Assembly: GCA_902465325.1 (NCBI GenBank)
Contig: CABQMV010000041.1
Coordinates: 1-14,781, forward strand
From: an uncultured Oscillospiraceae bacterium
GTDB lineage: Bacteria; Bacillota; Clostridia; UBA1212; SIG427
DNA: 14,781 bases
Direction of reading: 5' to 3'
Shown piece by piece: positions 7,212 through 13,585 of this stretch (positions within the stretch are counted from its first letter, which is position 1; the number at the start of each line of letters is the position of its first letter). The position numbers and the translations under genes are program-made. Under the pieces are notes generated by a model. That model had not been told where the DNA came from and did not search any database. It worked only from the letters and a program-made list of their open reading frames with translations.

Positions 7212-7496
7212 GGAATAGGCTTCGCCGTCTGCCGCTTCCACAGTAGCCGCGCTGCATTTGTTCTACAGAAATTCATACTTAAATTTTACGTTTACGTATT
7301 TTTGAGTGTAAAAATCACACCTAAAATACTCAAAAAGCAATATTGGGGTATGAAAAAGCAACTTTTTTCCAAAAATATTCTAATTTTTACACTAAACAGA
7401 GGAGAATTTCCTGAAAAATATTAGAATTTTACACTCAAATTCCGTTAAATCAAAATAATAGGTATGATTTTTTACATACAGATGACTTCTGACAGC
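7212..7496. other. AT-rich intergenic region with repeats
   Basis: This gene-free stretch separates the divergent serC promoter and lipoprotein gene. It holds a perfect 9-bp inverted repeat (TTTTTGAGT/ACTCAAAAA, 7299-7307 and 7328-7336). It also holds three copies of AGTGTAAAA: one forward at 7305-7313 and two reversed at 7385-7393 and 7427-7435. The last two lie within a 26-base imperfect direct repeat. Open frames here are short and have no good ribosome sites. I see no tRNA, riboswitch or conserved RNA fold. Confidence 0.6.
7371..7439. repeat. Two imperfect 26-base direct repeats
   Basis: 7371-7396 and 7414-7439 both begin AAAAATATT and contain TTTTACACT followed by (C)AAA; they differ by a few bases and one offset in the middle. 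The shared TTTTACACT cores are 42 bases apart, near four turns of the helix. A third, inverted core is at 7305-7313. This suits a DNA-binding protein's sites but could be decayed AT-rich sequence. Confidence 0.5.
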
Positions 7497-7526
7497 TTGA
7501 CGGTTTTAGACTATTGTGATAGTCTA
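7497..7526 (+). promoter_or_regulatory. Candidate promoter and palindromic operator of the lipoprotein gene
   Basis: TTGACG at 7497-7502 is a good -35. A perfect palindrome, TAGACTAT-TGTG-ATAGTCTA, spans 7507-7526. TGTGATAGT at 7515-7523 within it could act as an extended -10, although the 15-base spacing is short. The palindrome ends 24 bases before the start codon at 7551, close to the AAGGAGG ribosome site. It could be an operator or a leader hairpin. Confidence 0.45.
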
Positions 7527-7550
7527 TATTTTATAAGGAGGTTGGTTTTC

Positions 7551-8399
7551 ATGATAAAAAAAATTAGTATAATGATATGTGCTCTGGCCGTATTTTTGCT
7601 CTGGGGCTGCAAGGCAGCAGACACTCCCTCCTATCAAAAAAAGGCGCTGCACTTTACACTGGATGAAAACGGAAAATACGCCGGCTTTCCCTCTGACGCA
7701 CAAAACTACACACCGGAGCAGGCGGATTCAGATGGCTGCTATGTCATTACAGAGGACGGCTCTCCCTATCGGGAAGACAGCTACCGGATATGGGAGACCT
7801 TTATACAGGAAGCAGAAGGAGGAAAAGAAACCTGCATGAGAGAAGTCTTTTTCTTAGAAAATGAGGTTGTATTTACCGATCTCTTTTTTCATGAGGGCAC
7901 CTATCATAAATTCTCCTCTGACTCCTCCAATAAAGCAGATAGGCCTTACCGCTATTTGAGAAAACTCACCGGAAAGCTCCATGGACAGGAAAAAGAAGGG
8001 GTACAATATGTTCTTACAGACAGCTTAGCGCTGACCTATCAGGATGTCATGTGGTATTTCCTCTCCAGCGACCTGTCGGACAGAACAAATATCCCCTTTG
8101 AAACACTGGACTTTGGGATCTTTGACTCCGTCAGAATTCTTTCTGTCCGGGACCTTCCCGCAATAGCAGAGAAAGGCAGCCGTCTGACCTGGAAGGACTT
8201 AGAAAACTACGCAGGGATTGAAACCGGCAGCGGACTGTATATTAAAATTTACCCGCTTAGGGAAGATACTGCCTACAAAATGATTATAGGTGGTACAGGA
8301 ACAAAGCTTCTGTATGCATATATTGGGAACCAGGAGGATGAAAACTTCCGTCTCGATCTGTTTCAGGATAATATCACAGACTTTGTAAATAGCTTTTAA
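7551..8399 (+). CDS. Lipoprotein of unknown function
   Basis: This is a 282-residue exported lipoprotein. The ATG at 7551 is chosen because AAGGAGG lies nine bases upstream and because it begins a clean signal peptide: MIKK, a hydrophobic stretch (6-18), and a lipobox LWGC with Cys20 as the lipidated residue. A longer open frame upstream (from 7464) lacks a ribosome site. The mature part has no catalytic motif I can name. Segments such as SYRIWETFIQEAEGGKETCM, FTDLFFHEGTYHKF and YVLTDSLALTYQDVMWYFLS resemble a widespread but uncharacterised clostridial lipoprotein type, possibly related to DUF4362; this is a weak recollection. It is the only intact plus-strand gene outside the element remnant, stands alone as a one-gene unit, and ends at a bidirectional terminator. 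The function remains unknown. Confidence 0.85.
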   Translation: MIKKISIMICALAVFLLWGCKAADTPSYQKKALHFTLDENGKYAGFPSDAQNYTPEQADSDGCYVITEDGSPYREDSYRIWETFIQEAEGGKETCMREVFFLENEVVFTDLFFHEGTYHKFSSDSSNKADRPYRYLRKLTGKLHGQEKEGVQYVLTDSLALTYQDVMWYFLSSDLSDRTNIPFETLDFGIFDSVRILSVRDLPAIAEKGSRLTWKDLENYAGIETGSGLYIKIYPLREDTAYKMIIGGTGTKLLYAYIGNQEDENFRLDLFQDNITDFVNSF

Positions 8400-8410
8400 T
8401 AAAACAAACA

Positions 8411-8450
8411 GCGGGAGAAGCCCTATCTGGCCTCTCCCGCACTTTTTCTT
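8411..8450. terminator. Bidirectional intrinsic terminator
   Basis: GCGGGAGA and TCTCCCGC (8411-8418 and 8433-8440) form a perfect 8-bp stem. It extends past one mismatch by GCC/GGC and closes on a CTATCT loop. On the plus strand it is followed by ACTTTTTCTT; on the minus strand by TGTTTGTTTTATT. It lies between the convergent lipoprotein gene and hydrogenase operon and should stop both. Confidence 0.85.
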
Positions 8451-8695
8451 CAGCTCTCCAGTTTCGGCTTTACAGCTGTCTGATAGAATGTTTTTGTATC
8501 CGTAGGCATAACACCGTAATACTCTCCGTCCACCATAACAGAAACCGACTCGGAGCAATGGCCCAGACAAAAAACGCCCTTCAGTTCTACTTTGTCTGAC
8601 TTGCCGTCTTTCTCTAAAAGCTGCTGCAGTGTATTAATCAAATTATAGGAACCTCTCAAATGACAGGAACTGCCTATACAGACCTTAATCTCCAT
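8450..8695 (-). CDS. Small thioredoxin-like [2Fe-2S] ferredoxin (HndB-like)
   Basis: This 81-residue protein has the thioredoxin-like ferredoxin fold seen in the NuoE/HndB group. Four cysteines fit the [2Fe-2S] pattern: Cys6 and Cys11 (CIGSSC), and Cys43 and Cys47 (CLGHC). The ATG at 8695 is chosen because AAGGAG, overlapping the end of hydA, lies eight bases upstream; a GTG three codons earlier (8704) overlaps the hydA stop but is too close to the ribosome site. It is the last gene of the hydrogenase operon. In Desulfovibrio HndABCD a comparable small subunit (HndB) belongs to the complex. Here it probably acts as a subunit or electron shuttle of HydABC, by inference from position. Nothing suggests it is broken. 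Confidence 0.88.
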   Translation of the reverse strand: MEIKVCIGSSCHLRGSYNLINTLQQLLEKDGKSDKVELKGVFCLGHCSESVSVMVDGEYYGVMPTDTKTFYQTAVKPKLES

Positions 8696-8700
8696 TTCTC

Positions 8701-10389
8701 TCACTCCTTGTTCTTTACATAGTCCACATGCAGAAGCTCATGTACTTTCCCTTTTAAAATACCGCTGTACAGAGACATCATCAGCATATTCTCTTCGCTG
8801 CGCTTCATAGGACACATACGGTCAGAATTGTAAAGCTCCTGACTCCGCTCCTTACGGCGCTGGGGCGTAGCAAAGGGCTGACCCGCACCGTTAATACAGC
8901 CGCCGGGGCAGGACATAACCTCTATCAGGTCATAGGACTCTCCCGCCTTTACTCTCTGGATCAGCCGATCGGCATTGGCCAGGCCCGAAACAACAGCAAT
9001 CCGGAGCTCTCTGTCTCCATATGGTACACGAAACTCCTTTACCCCGTCAAGACCTCTGACACCGGTCATAGCAATTTGTCTCAGCATACCCTGGGATTTA
9101 TCTGTGGTAACCCGGCGCAGAACAGCCTCTGTCACGCCGCCGGTTACTCCGAAAATCACACCGGCACCGGAAATGGTTGCAAAGGGCATATCCACACTTT
9201 CAGGAGCCAGGTCTTTAAATACAATGCCTGCCTCTTGAATCATCTGAATAAGCTCCTGAGTAGAAATCACATAATCCACCATGGGGTTGCCGTTTCGATC
9301 CTTAAATTCATCTCTGGCCGCCTCAAATTTCTTCGCTGAGCATGGCATGACCGCTACATGAATAACTTTACCGGGAAAGCTCTTGTACTGCTCCCGGATT
9401 ACAGAAGCAAACATCTGCATAGGCGAACGGCAGGTAGAAATGTTGGGCAGCAGCTCCGGATATTTATTTTCACAGAATTTTACCCAGGCCGGGCAGCAGG
9501 AGGTAAACAAAGGTAATTTCTCCCCGGCTTCTAAGCGCTCCAAAAATTCGTTGGCCTCCTCCAGCACTGTCAAATCGGCTCCTGTAGCAGTGTCAAATAT
9601 ATAGGCAAAGCCTACCCGCCGCAGAGCAGCTACGATCTTTCCCATAATATCCTCTCCCTGATAGTCAAAGGCCTTTGCTACGGCCACCCGAACAGCGGGG
9701 GCAATCTGGGCAATAACAGTGGTATCTTTTTTATTTAAATCGTACCAAAGCTTATGGGCGTCATTTTTTACAATGATCGCGCCGGTAGGACACACGGCGG
9801 CACACTGCCCGCAGCCTACACAGTTTGATTCCGCAATAGGTTTGCCGAAGGCAGTACTCACCTTCATTTTTGAGCCGCGGAAGGCAAAATCAATAGCTCC
9901 TACATTCTGTACCTCATTGCACATACGCACACAGTCCCCGCACAGAATACATTTATTGGCGTCTCTGGTAATACACAGAGAGGAATCGTCCAGACAGGGC
10001 TTAGAAGCTGTATTTTCAAAACGGATCTTATGAATATCAAACCGGGCCGCCAGCTCCTGAAGACGGCACTTGCCATTTTTATCGCAGGTGGTACAGTCCC
10101 TGCAGTGATTGGACAGCAAAAGCTCCAAAATCATTTTCCGGTACTTACGCAGCTTGGGAGTATTGGTATAAATCACCATGCCATCTCTAGGCGGCGTAGA
10201 ACAGGCCGCTTCCATTCCGCCCTTCTGGTTCTCTACCATACACATGCGGCAGGCGCCGTATACAGAAAGCTCTGTATAGTAGCAGAAAGTAGGCAGCTCA
10301 ATCCCTGCTTTCCGTATAAGTTCCAGCAGATTTTTCTCCCCTTCAATCATAACGGGGATATCGTCTATCATCATTATTTTATCGGTCAT
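8701..10389 (-). CDS. hydA: [FeFe] hydrogenase catalytic subunit HydA
   Basis: This 562-residue subunit makes H2 at an H-cluster. In order: an N-terminal [2Fe-2S] domain (Cys36, 47, 50, 63); a His-ligated [4Fe-4S] cluster (His95, Cys99, 102, 108); two ferredoxin-type clusters (CILCGDCVRMC at 147-157 and CVGCGQCAAVC at 190-200); then the catalytic core. L1 is TSCCPAW (Cys298 proton relay, Cys299 ligand), L2 is MPCSAKKFEA (Cys350), and L3 is MSCPGGCINGAGQP (Cys494, Cys498). L3 has Ala where GGGQP is usual. It ends without the extra C-terminal [2Fe-2S] domain of some longer HydA proteins. GGAGG at 10402-10398 overlaps the end of hydB. With HydB and HydC it should form an NADH/ferredoxin-dependent electron-bifurcating enzyme in the cytosol. 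Maturation genes hydEFG are not in the window. Confidence 0.95.
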   Translation of the reverse strand: MTDKIMMIDDIPVMIEGEKNLLELIRKAGIELPTFCYYTELSVYGACRMCMVENQKGGMEAACSTPPRDGMVIYTNTPKLRKYRKMILELLLSNHCRDCTTCDKNGKCRLQELAARFDIHKIRFENTASKPCLDDSSLCITRDANKCILCGDCVRMCNEVQNVGAIDFAFRGSKMKVSTAFGKPIAESNCVGCGQCAAVCPTGAIIVKNDAHKLWYDLNKKDTTVIAQIAPAVRVAVAKAFDYQGEDIMGKIVAALRRVGFAYIFDTATGADLTVLEEANEFLERLEAGEKLPLFTSCCPAWVKFCENKYPELLPNISTCRSPMQMFASVIREQYKSFPGKVIHVAVMPCSAKKFEAARDEFKDRNGNPMVDYVISTQELIQMIQEAGIVFKDLAPESVDMPFATISGAGVIFGVTGGVTEAVLRRVTTDKSQGMLRQIAMTGVRGLDGVKEFRVPYGDRELRIAVVSGLANADRLIQRVKAGESYDLIEVMSCPGGCINGAGQPFATPQRRKERSQELYNSDRMCPMKRSEENMLMMSLYSGILKGKVHELLHVDYVKNKE

Positions 10390-10392
10390 GGC

Positions 10393-12270
10393 CTATACCT
10401 CCTTTACTGCATGGAAGCTGCAGGCGCTGACACAGGCGCCGCATTTAATACACTGAGCAGCATCAATTACAAAGGGCTTCTTTATCTCTCCGCTGATGGC
10501 GTTCACAGGACAGCCCCGGGCACACTTGGAGCAGCCTCTGCACAGAGCCGGGTCAATTTCATAGGTAACCAGCTTCTTGCAGCCGCCGGCAGGACATCTT
10601 TTCTCTGTAATATGCGCTTCGTATTCCTCCCGGAAGCTCTTAATAGTAGACACCACCGGCAGAGCAGCAGTCTTGCCCAGACCGCACAGCGCCGTAGAGG
10701 AAATTGTATCCGCCAGCTCCAGCAGCAGCTCAATGTCTCCCTCCCGACCGTTTCCGGCCACAATTCGCTCCAAAATCTCTAGCATACGCTTGGTTCCTTC
10801 TCGGCAGGGGACACACTTTCCGCAGGATTCATTCTGGGTAAAATTCATAAAGAACCTGGCCACTTCTACCATACAGGTATGGCCGTCCATGACCACAAGT
10901 CCGCCGGAGCCAATCATAGCGCCTACCTTCTTCAACGAATCAAAATCCAGAGGCATATCCAGATTAGGCGTAACCAGACAGCCGCCGGAGGGACCTCCGA
11001 TCTGAACGGCTTTAAATTCGCCGTCTCCTTTCATACCGCCGCCAATATCAAATATAATCTCTCTCAGAGAAGTGCCCATAGGCACCTCGATCAGTCCCGT
11101 ATTGGCAATATTTCCAGTCAGCGCAAAGGCCTTGGTACCAGGCGACTTTTCCGTCCCCAGCTTCCTGAAAACAGCAGCGCCCCGATTGATAATCTGCGGA
11201 ATATTCGCAAAGGTCTCTACATTATTTAAAACAGTCGGTTTATCATATAATCCATGCTCTACCGTTCTGGGCGGCTTTACCCGAGGCATTCCCCGCCGGC
11301 CCTCAATAGAAGCTGTCAGGGCAGACCCCTCTCCGCATACAAAGGCGCCTGCACCTCTATTAATATGTAAAGTAAAATCAAAATCTGAGCCCAGAATTTT
11401 CTCTCCCAGCAGGCCAAACTCTTCTGCCTGTGAAATGGCCGATTTTAACCGCTCTACCGCCAGAGGATATTCGGCCCGTACATAGATATACCCCTCATGG
11501 GCCCCTGTAGCAATACCGGCGATAATCATTCCCTCCAGCATCCTGTGGGGATCGCCCTCCATGATGCTTCTGTCCATAAAGGCACCGGGATCGCCCTCGT
11601 CTCCGTTACAGACGATATATTTAATAGGATCCTTCTGACGGGCCACCTGAGTCCACTTCCGGCCTGCAGGAAAACCGCCGCCGCCTCTTCCCCTGAGTCC
11701 GGAATCCGTTACCTCTGAAAGAATCTCCTCAGAGGACATATCAAACAGGGCTTTCTCCACCGCCTGATATCCGCCTATCGCCAAATACTCCTCAATGGAA
11801 TTGGCATCTATGTGTCCGCAGTGCTCCAGCACCCGGCGGGTCTGCTTTTTATAAAACGGGATTTCACTCTGTTCCCTGTAAATCACACCGTCCTTTTTAT
11901 AGGCCAGTCTATCTACATAATCGTCTTTTTCTATTGTAGTTTCTACAATCTCCAGGCAGTCGGAAATCTGTACCTTTGTATATAAATACCCAAAGGGTTC
12001 AATCCGTACCAGCGGCCCCATTTCACAAAAGCCGTGGCACCCGCTTTTCTTTACTCCCACAGAAGGTCCGTGAGGATCTTTTGTAAGCCGCACAGAGCAG
12101 GAAATTCCTTTTTCCTGAAGAATTCTGATAAACTCCTGATAGATAGCAACTGAGCCGCCTGCTACACAGCCTGTACCGGCACAAACCAGAATTTGCTTCT
12201 GCTGGATGCGAAAAGCCTTTCCATAAGCCTCCCTGGCCTGAATTAAATTCTCTCTGCATGTCAGCTTCAT
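10393..12270 (-). CDS. hydB: Bifurcating hydrogenase NADH-binding subunit HydB (NuoF-like)
   Basis: HydB binds FMN and NAD(H) and is where electrons from NADH and ferredoxin are thought to be coupled. The 625 residues hold, in order: a thioredoxin-like [2Fe-2S] domain (Cys30, 35, 78, 82); the NuoF core with GRGGGGFPAG at 194-203, NGDEGDPGAFMDRSIMEGDP at 222-241 and RGAGAFVCGEGSALTASIEG near 305-324; the [4Fe-4S] motif ESCGKCVPCR at 481-490 with Cys529; and a C-terminal tail with CPAGGC (559-564) and two ferredoxin motifs (577-587, 607-617). The motif reads CGEGSAL rather than the complex I form CGEET. Its ATG overlaps the hydC stop by four bases (ATGA), and it is followed by hydA after three bases. 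The tail marks the HydB/HndC type rather than complex I. Confidence 0.95.
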   Translation of the reverse strand: MKLTCRENLIQAREAYGKAFRIQQKQILVCAGTGCVAGGSVAIYQEFIRILQEKGISCSVRLTKDPHGPSVGVKKSGCHGFCEMGPLVRIEPFGYLYTKVQISDCLEIVETTIEKDDYVDRLAYKKDGVIYREQSEIPFYKKQTRRVLEHCGHIDANSIEEYLAIGGYQAVEKALFDMSSEEILSEVTDSGLRGRGGGGFPAGRKWTQVARQKDPIKYIVCNGDEGDPGAFMDRSIMEGDPHRMLEGMIIAGIATGAHEGYIYVRAEYPLAVERLKSAISQAEEFGLLGEKILGSDFDFTLHINRGAGAFVCGEGSALTASIEGRRGMPRVKPPRTVEHGLYDKPTVLNNVETFANIPQIINRGAAVFRKLGTEKSPGTKAFALTGNIANTGLIEVPMGTSLREIIFDIGGGMKGDGEFKAVQIGGPSGGCLVTPNLDMPLDFDSLKKVGAMIGSGGLVVMDGHTCMVEVARFFMNFTQNESCGKCVPCREGTKRMLEILERIVAGNGREGDIELLLELADTISSTALCGLGKTAALPVVSTIKSFREEYEAHITEKRCPAGGCKKLVTYEIDPALCRGCSKCARGCPVNAISGEIKKPFVIDAAQCIKCGACVSACSFHAVKEV

Positions 12271-12743
12271 TCTGCACTCGCCTCCTCCAGCTCTTTCAGT
12301 AAGGCCTCCGCCTTCTCCGACGTCATAGCAGGATAAACCTTATCATTCACAGTGATTACCGGCGCCAAGCCGCAGGCGCCCAGACAAGAAACTGTCTCTA
12401 CAGTAAAAAGCCGGTCGTCTGTGGTACTCTTCTCCTCTGAAAGTCCCAGTGTCTCTCTGAGCCGTTCCAATATAGGAATAGATTTCCGTACATGACAGGC
12501 GGTACCGTCACAGACTTTAATTACATATTTTCCTTTAGGGGTAAGTGAAAAATTCTCATAAAAAGTAGCTACACTATAAATTCTTGCCTGGCTTGTACCC
12601 AATTTCTGGGCCAGATACGGAAAAATTTCCAAAGGCAGATAGCGATAGTACTCCTGAATGCTCTGTAAAATAGCAATGATAGATTCCGACGGATGTTCCT
12701 CAATAATTGTATCAAGCACTGAATAGTCAAAAGGCTGATCCAT
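12267..12743 (-). CDS. hydC: Hydrogenase subunit HydC (NuoE-like)
   Basis: This 158-residue subunit carries a [2Fe-2S] cluster that passes electrons to the HydB flavin side. The N-terminal helical bundle (residues 8-75, including LPLEIFPYLAQKLG and IYSVATFYENFSLTPKGKY) precedes a thioredoxin-like domain with the cluster cysteines Cys78 and Cys83 (CDGTAC) and Cys120 and Cys124 (CLGAC). The open frame extends 15 codons further upstream. The ATG at 12743 is chosen because GGGAGGT (12755-12749) lies six bases before it and the family normally starts near MDQPF; upstream ATGs have no ribosome site and would run into the leader hairpin. First gene of the hydCBA operon, with its promoter just upstream. 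Confidence 0.93.
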   Translation of the reverse strand: MDQPFDYSVLDTIIEEHPSESIIAILQSIQEYYRYLPLEIFPYLAQKLGTSQARIYSVATFYENFSLTPKGKYVIKVCDGTACHVRKSIPILERLRETLGLSEEKSTTDDRLFTVETVSCLGACGLAPVITVNDKVYPAMTSEKAEALLKELEEASAE

Positions 12744-12770
12744 TTCTAACCTCCCTGGTTGTTCTGTCAT

Positions 12771-12788
12771 GCGGAGCAAAGCCCGCAC
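12771..12788 (-). other. Short hairpin in the hydC mRNA leader
   Basis: Just after the predicted start of transcription, TGCGG and CCGCA flank about eight bases (12788-12771), with one further G-U pair possible. It sits near the 5' end of the message and leaves the ribosome site free, so a role in mRNA stability is possible. There is no T tract, so it is not a terminator. Confidence 0.3.
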
Positions 12789-12789
12789 G

Positions 12790-12824
12790 CTGTTAATAAT
12801 ATATCAATCCAGAGGTTCGGTCAA
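12790..12824 (-). promoter_or_regulatory. Promoter of hydCBA with candidate Rex operator
   Basis: On the minus strand TTGACC (12824-12819) and TATTAT (12801-12796) are 17 bases apart. The -35 overlaps the aroE stop codon. The 18-base block 12807-12790 reads TTGATAT-ATTA-TTAACAG, matching 11 of 14 fixed positions of the clostridial Rex consensus TTGTTAA-N4-TTAACAA and covering the -10 completely. Rex senses NADH/NAD and is known to control fermentative and hydrogenase genes in Clostridia. The promoter is fairly clear; the operator is a candidate. Confidence 0.65.
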
Positions 12825-13582
12825 TGGCGCATCCTCATGTTCTTTAGGAATGCCCGATATATATTCTCATACATATCTTCCGGCAGTGTTTTTTGAAAAA
12901 AAAGTTCATGTGCCTTTACTGCCTGCACCACCAGCATATACAGTCCGTTTGCCGCAGGGATCCCCAGCTGGCCGGCGCTCTTCACCAGACAGGTCTCCAG
13001 AGGGTTATAAATCACATCCAGAACACCCCTTAAATTAGTAAACCGTTCCAGCTCCACAGGACAGTCCTCTGTATGCGGATACATCCCCACCGGCGTAGTA
13101 TTAATAAGAATATCGTAATGATAGTAGGAGGACAACTGGTCATAGGTAACTGGACCTTTTCGGGAAACCACAGTAACAGAAGCTGCGCCCTCTTCCTCTG
13201 CCGCAGCCTGAGCGGTCAGCCGGGTCCCACCGCTGCCCAGAATTAAAACCTTGGCGCCGGTAAAGGAAATCCCTGCCCGCCCAGCCATATAGAGGAAGCC
13301 GTCATAGTCGGTGTTATAGCCCCAAAGTACGCCGTCCCTGTTTACAACAGTATTGACACTTCCAATCCTCCCGGCCCTGTCCGAAATTTCCTGACAATAC
13401 GGAATAACAGCTTGTTTATAGGGAATGGTTACATTAATGCCCTTAAAAAGCCGCTCTGTCATAAACCGGTCTAATTTCTCAGGAGCAAGGCTCACAAGCT
13501 GGTACTCATAGTCTCCTATCAGACCGTGAATCTCTTTAGAATAGCTGTGAACCAGCGTTTTCCCAATCAATCCGTATTCCAT
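12821..13582 (-). CDS. aroE: Shikimate dehydrogenase
   Basis: AroE reduces 3-dehydroshikimate to shikimate with NADPH. The 253-residue protein has the substrate-site segments VHSYSKEIHG (with the two conserved serines), GINVTIPYK (catalytic Lys) and NTDYDGF (catalytic Asp). The nucleotide fold follows with GSGGTRLTAQAA and VVSRKG (the NADP-side Arg), then INTTPVGM and the C-terminal GLYMLVVQAVKAHELF. Length is slightly under the usual ~270 residues, but no motif is missing. It starts four bases after the pheA stop, with GGAG inside the end of pheA, so it is the last gene of the aromatic operon. Its stop codon lies inside the -35 box of the hydC promoter. A quinate/shikimate variant cannot be excluded, but the operon favours AroE. 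Confidence 0.92.
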   Translation of the reverse strand: MEYGLIGKTLVHSYSKEIHGLIGDYEYQLVSLAPEKLDRFMTERLFKGINVTIPYKQAVIPYCQEISDRAGRIGSVNTVVNRDGVLWGYNTDYDGFLYMAGRAGISFTGAKVLILGSGGTRLTAQAAAEEEGAASVTVVSRKGPVTYDQLSSYYHYDILINTTPVGMYPHTEDCPVELERFTNLRGVLDVIYNPLETCLVKSAGQLGIPAANGLYMLVVQAVKAHELFFQKTLPEDMYENIYRAFLKNMRMRH

Positions 13583-13585
13583 AGC

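Noticed and set aside
10030..10782. A 250-codon plus-strand open frame across the hydA/hydB boundary.
   Set aside because: It runs antisense over two strongly conserved genes, with no ribosome site and no family resemblance.
8701..12743. Respiratory complex I genes (NuoE/NuoF/NuoG-like).
   Set aside because: The third gene carries all H-cluster motifs, and HydB has the extra C-terminal ferredoxin tail, so this is a soluble [FeFe] hydrogenase rather than complex I.
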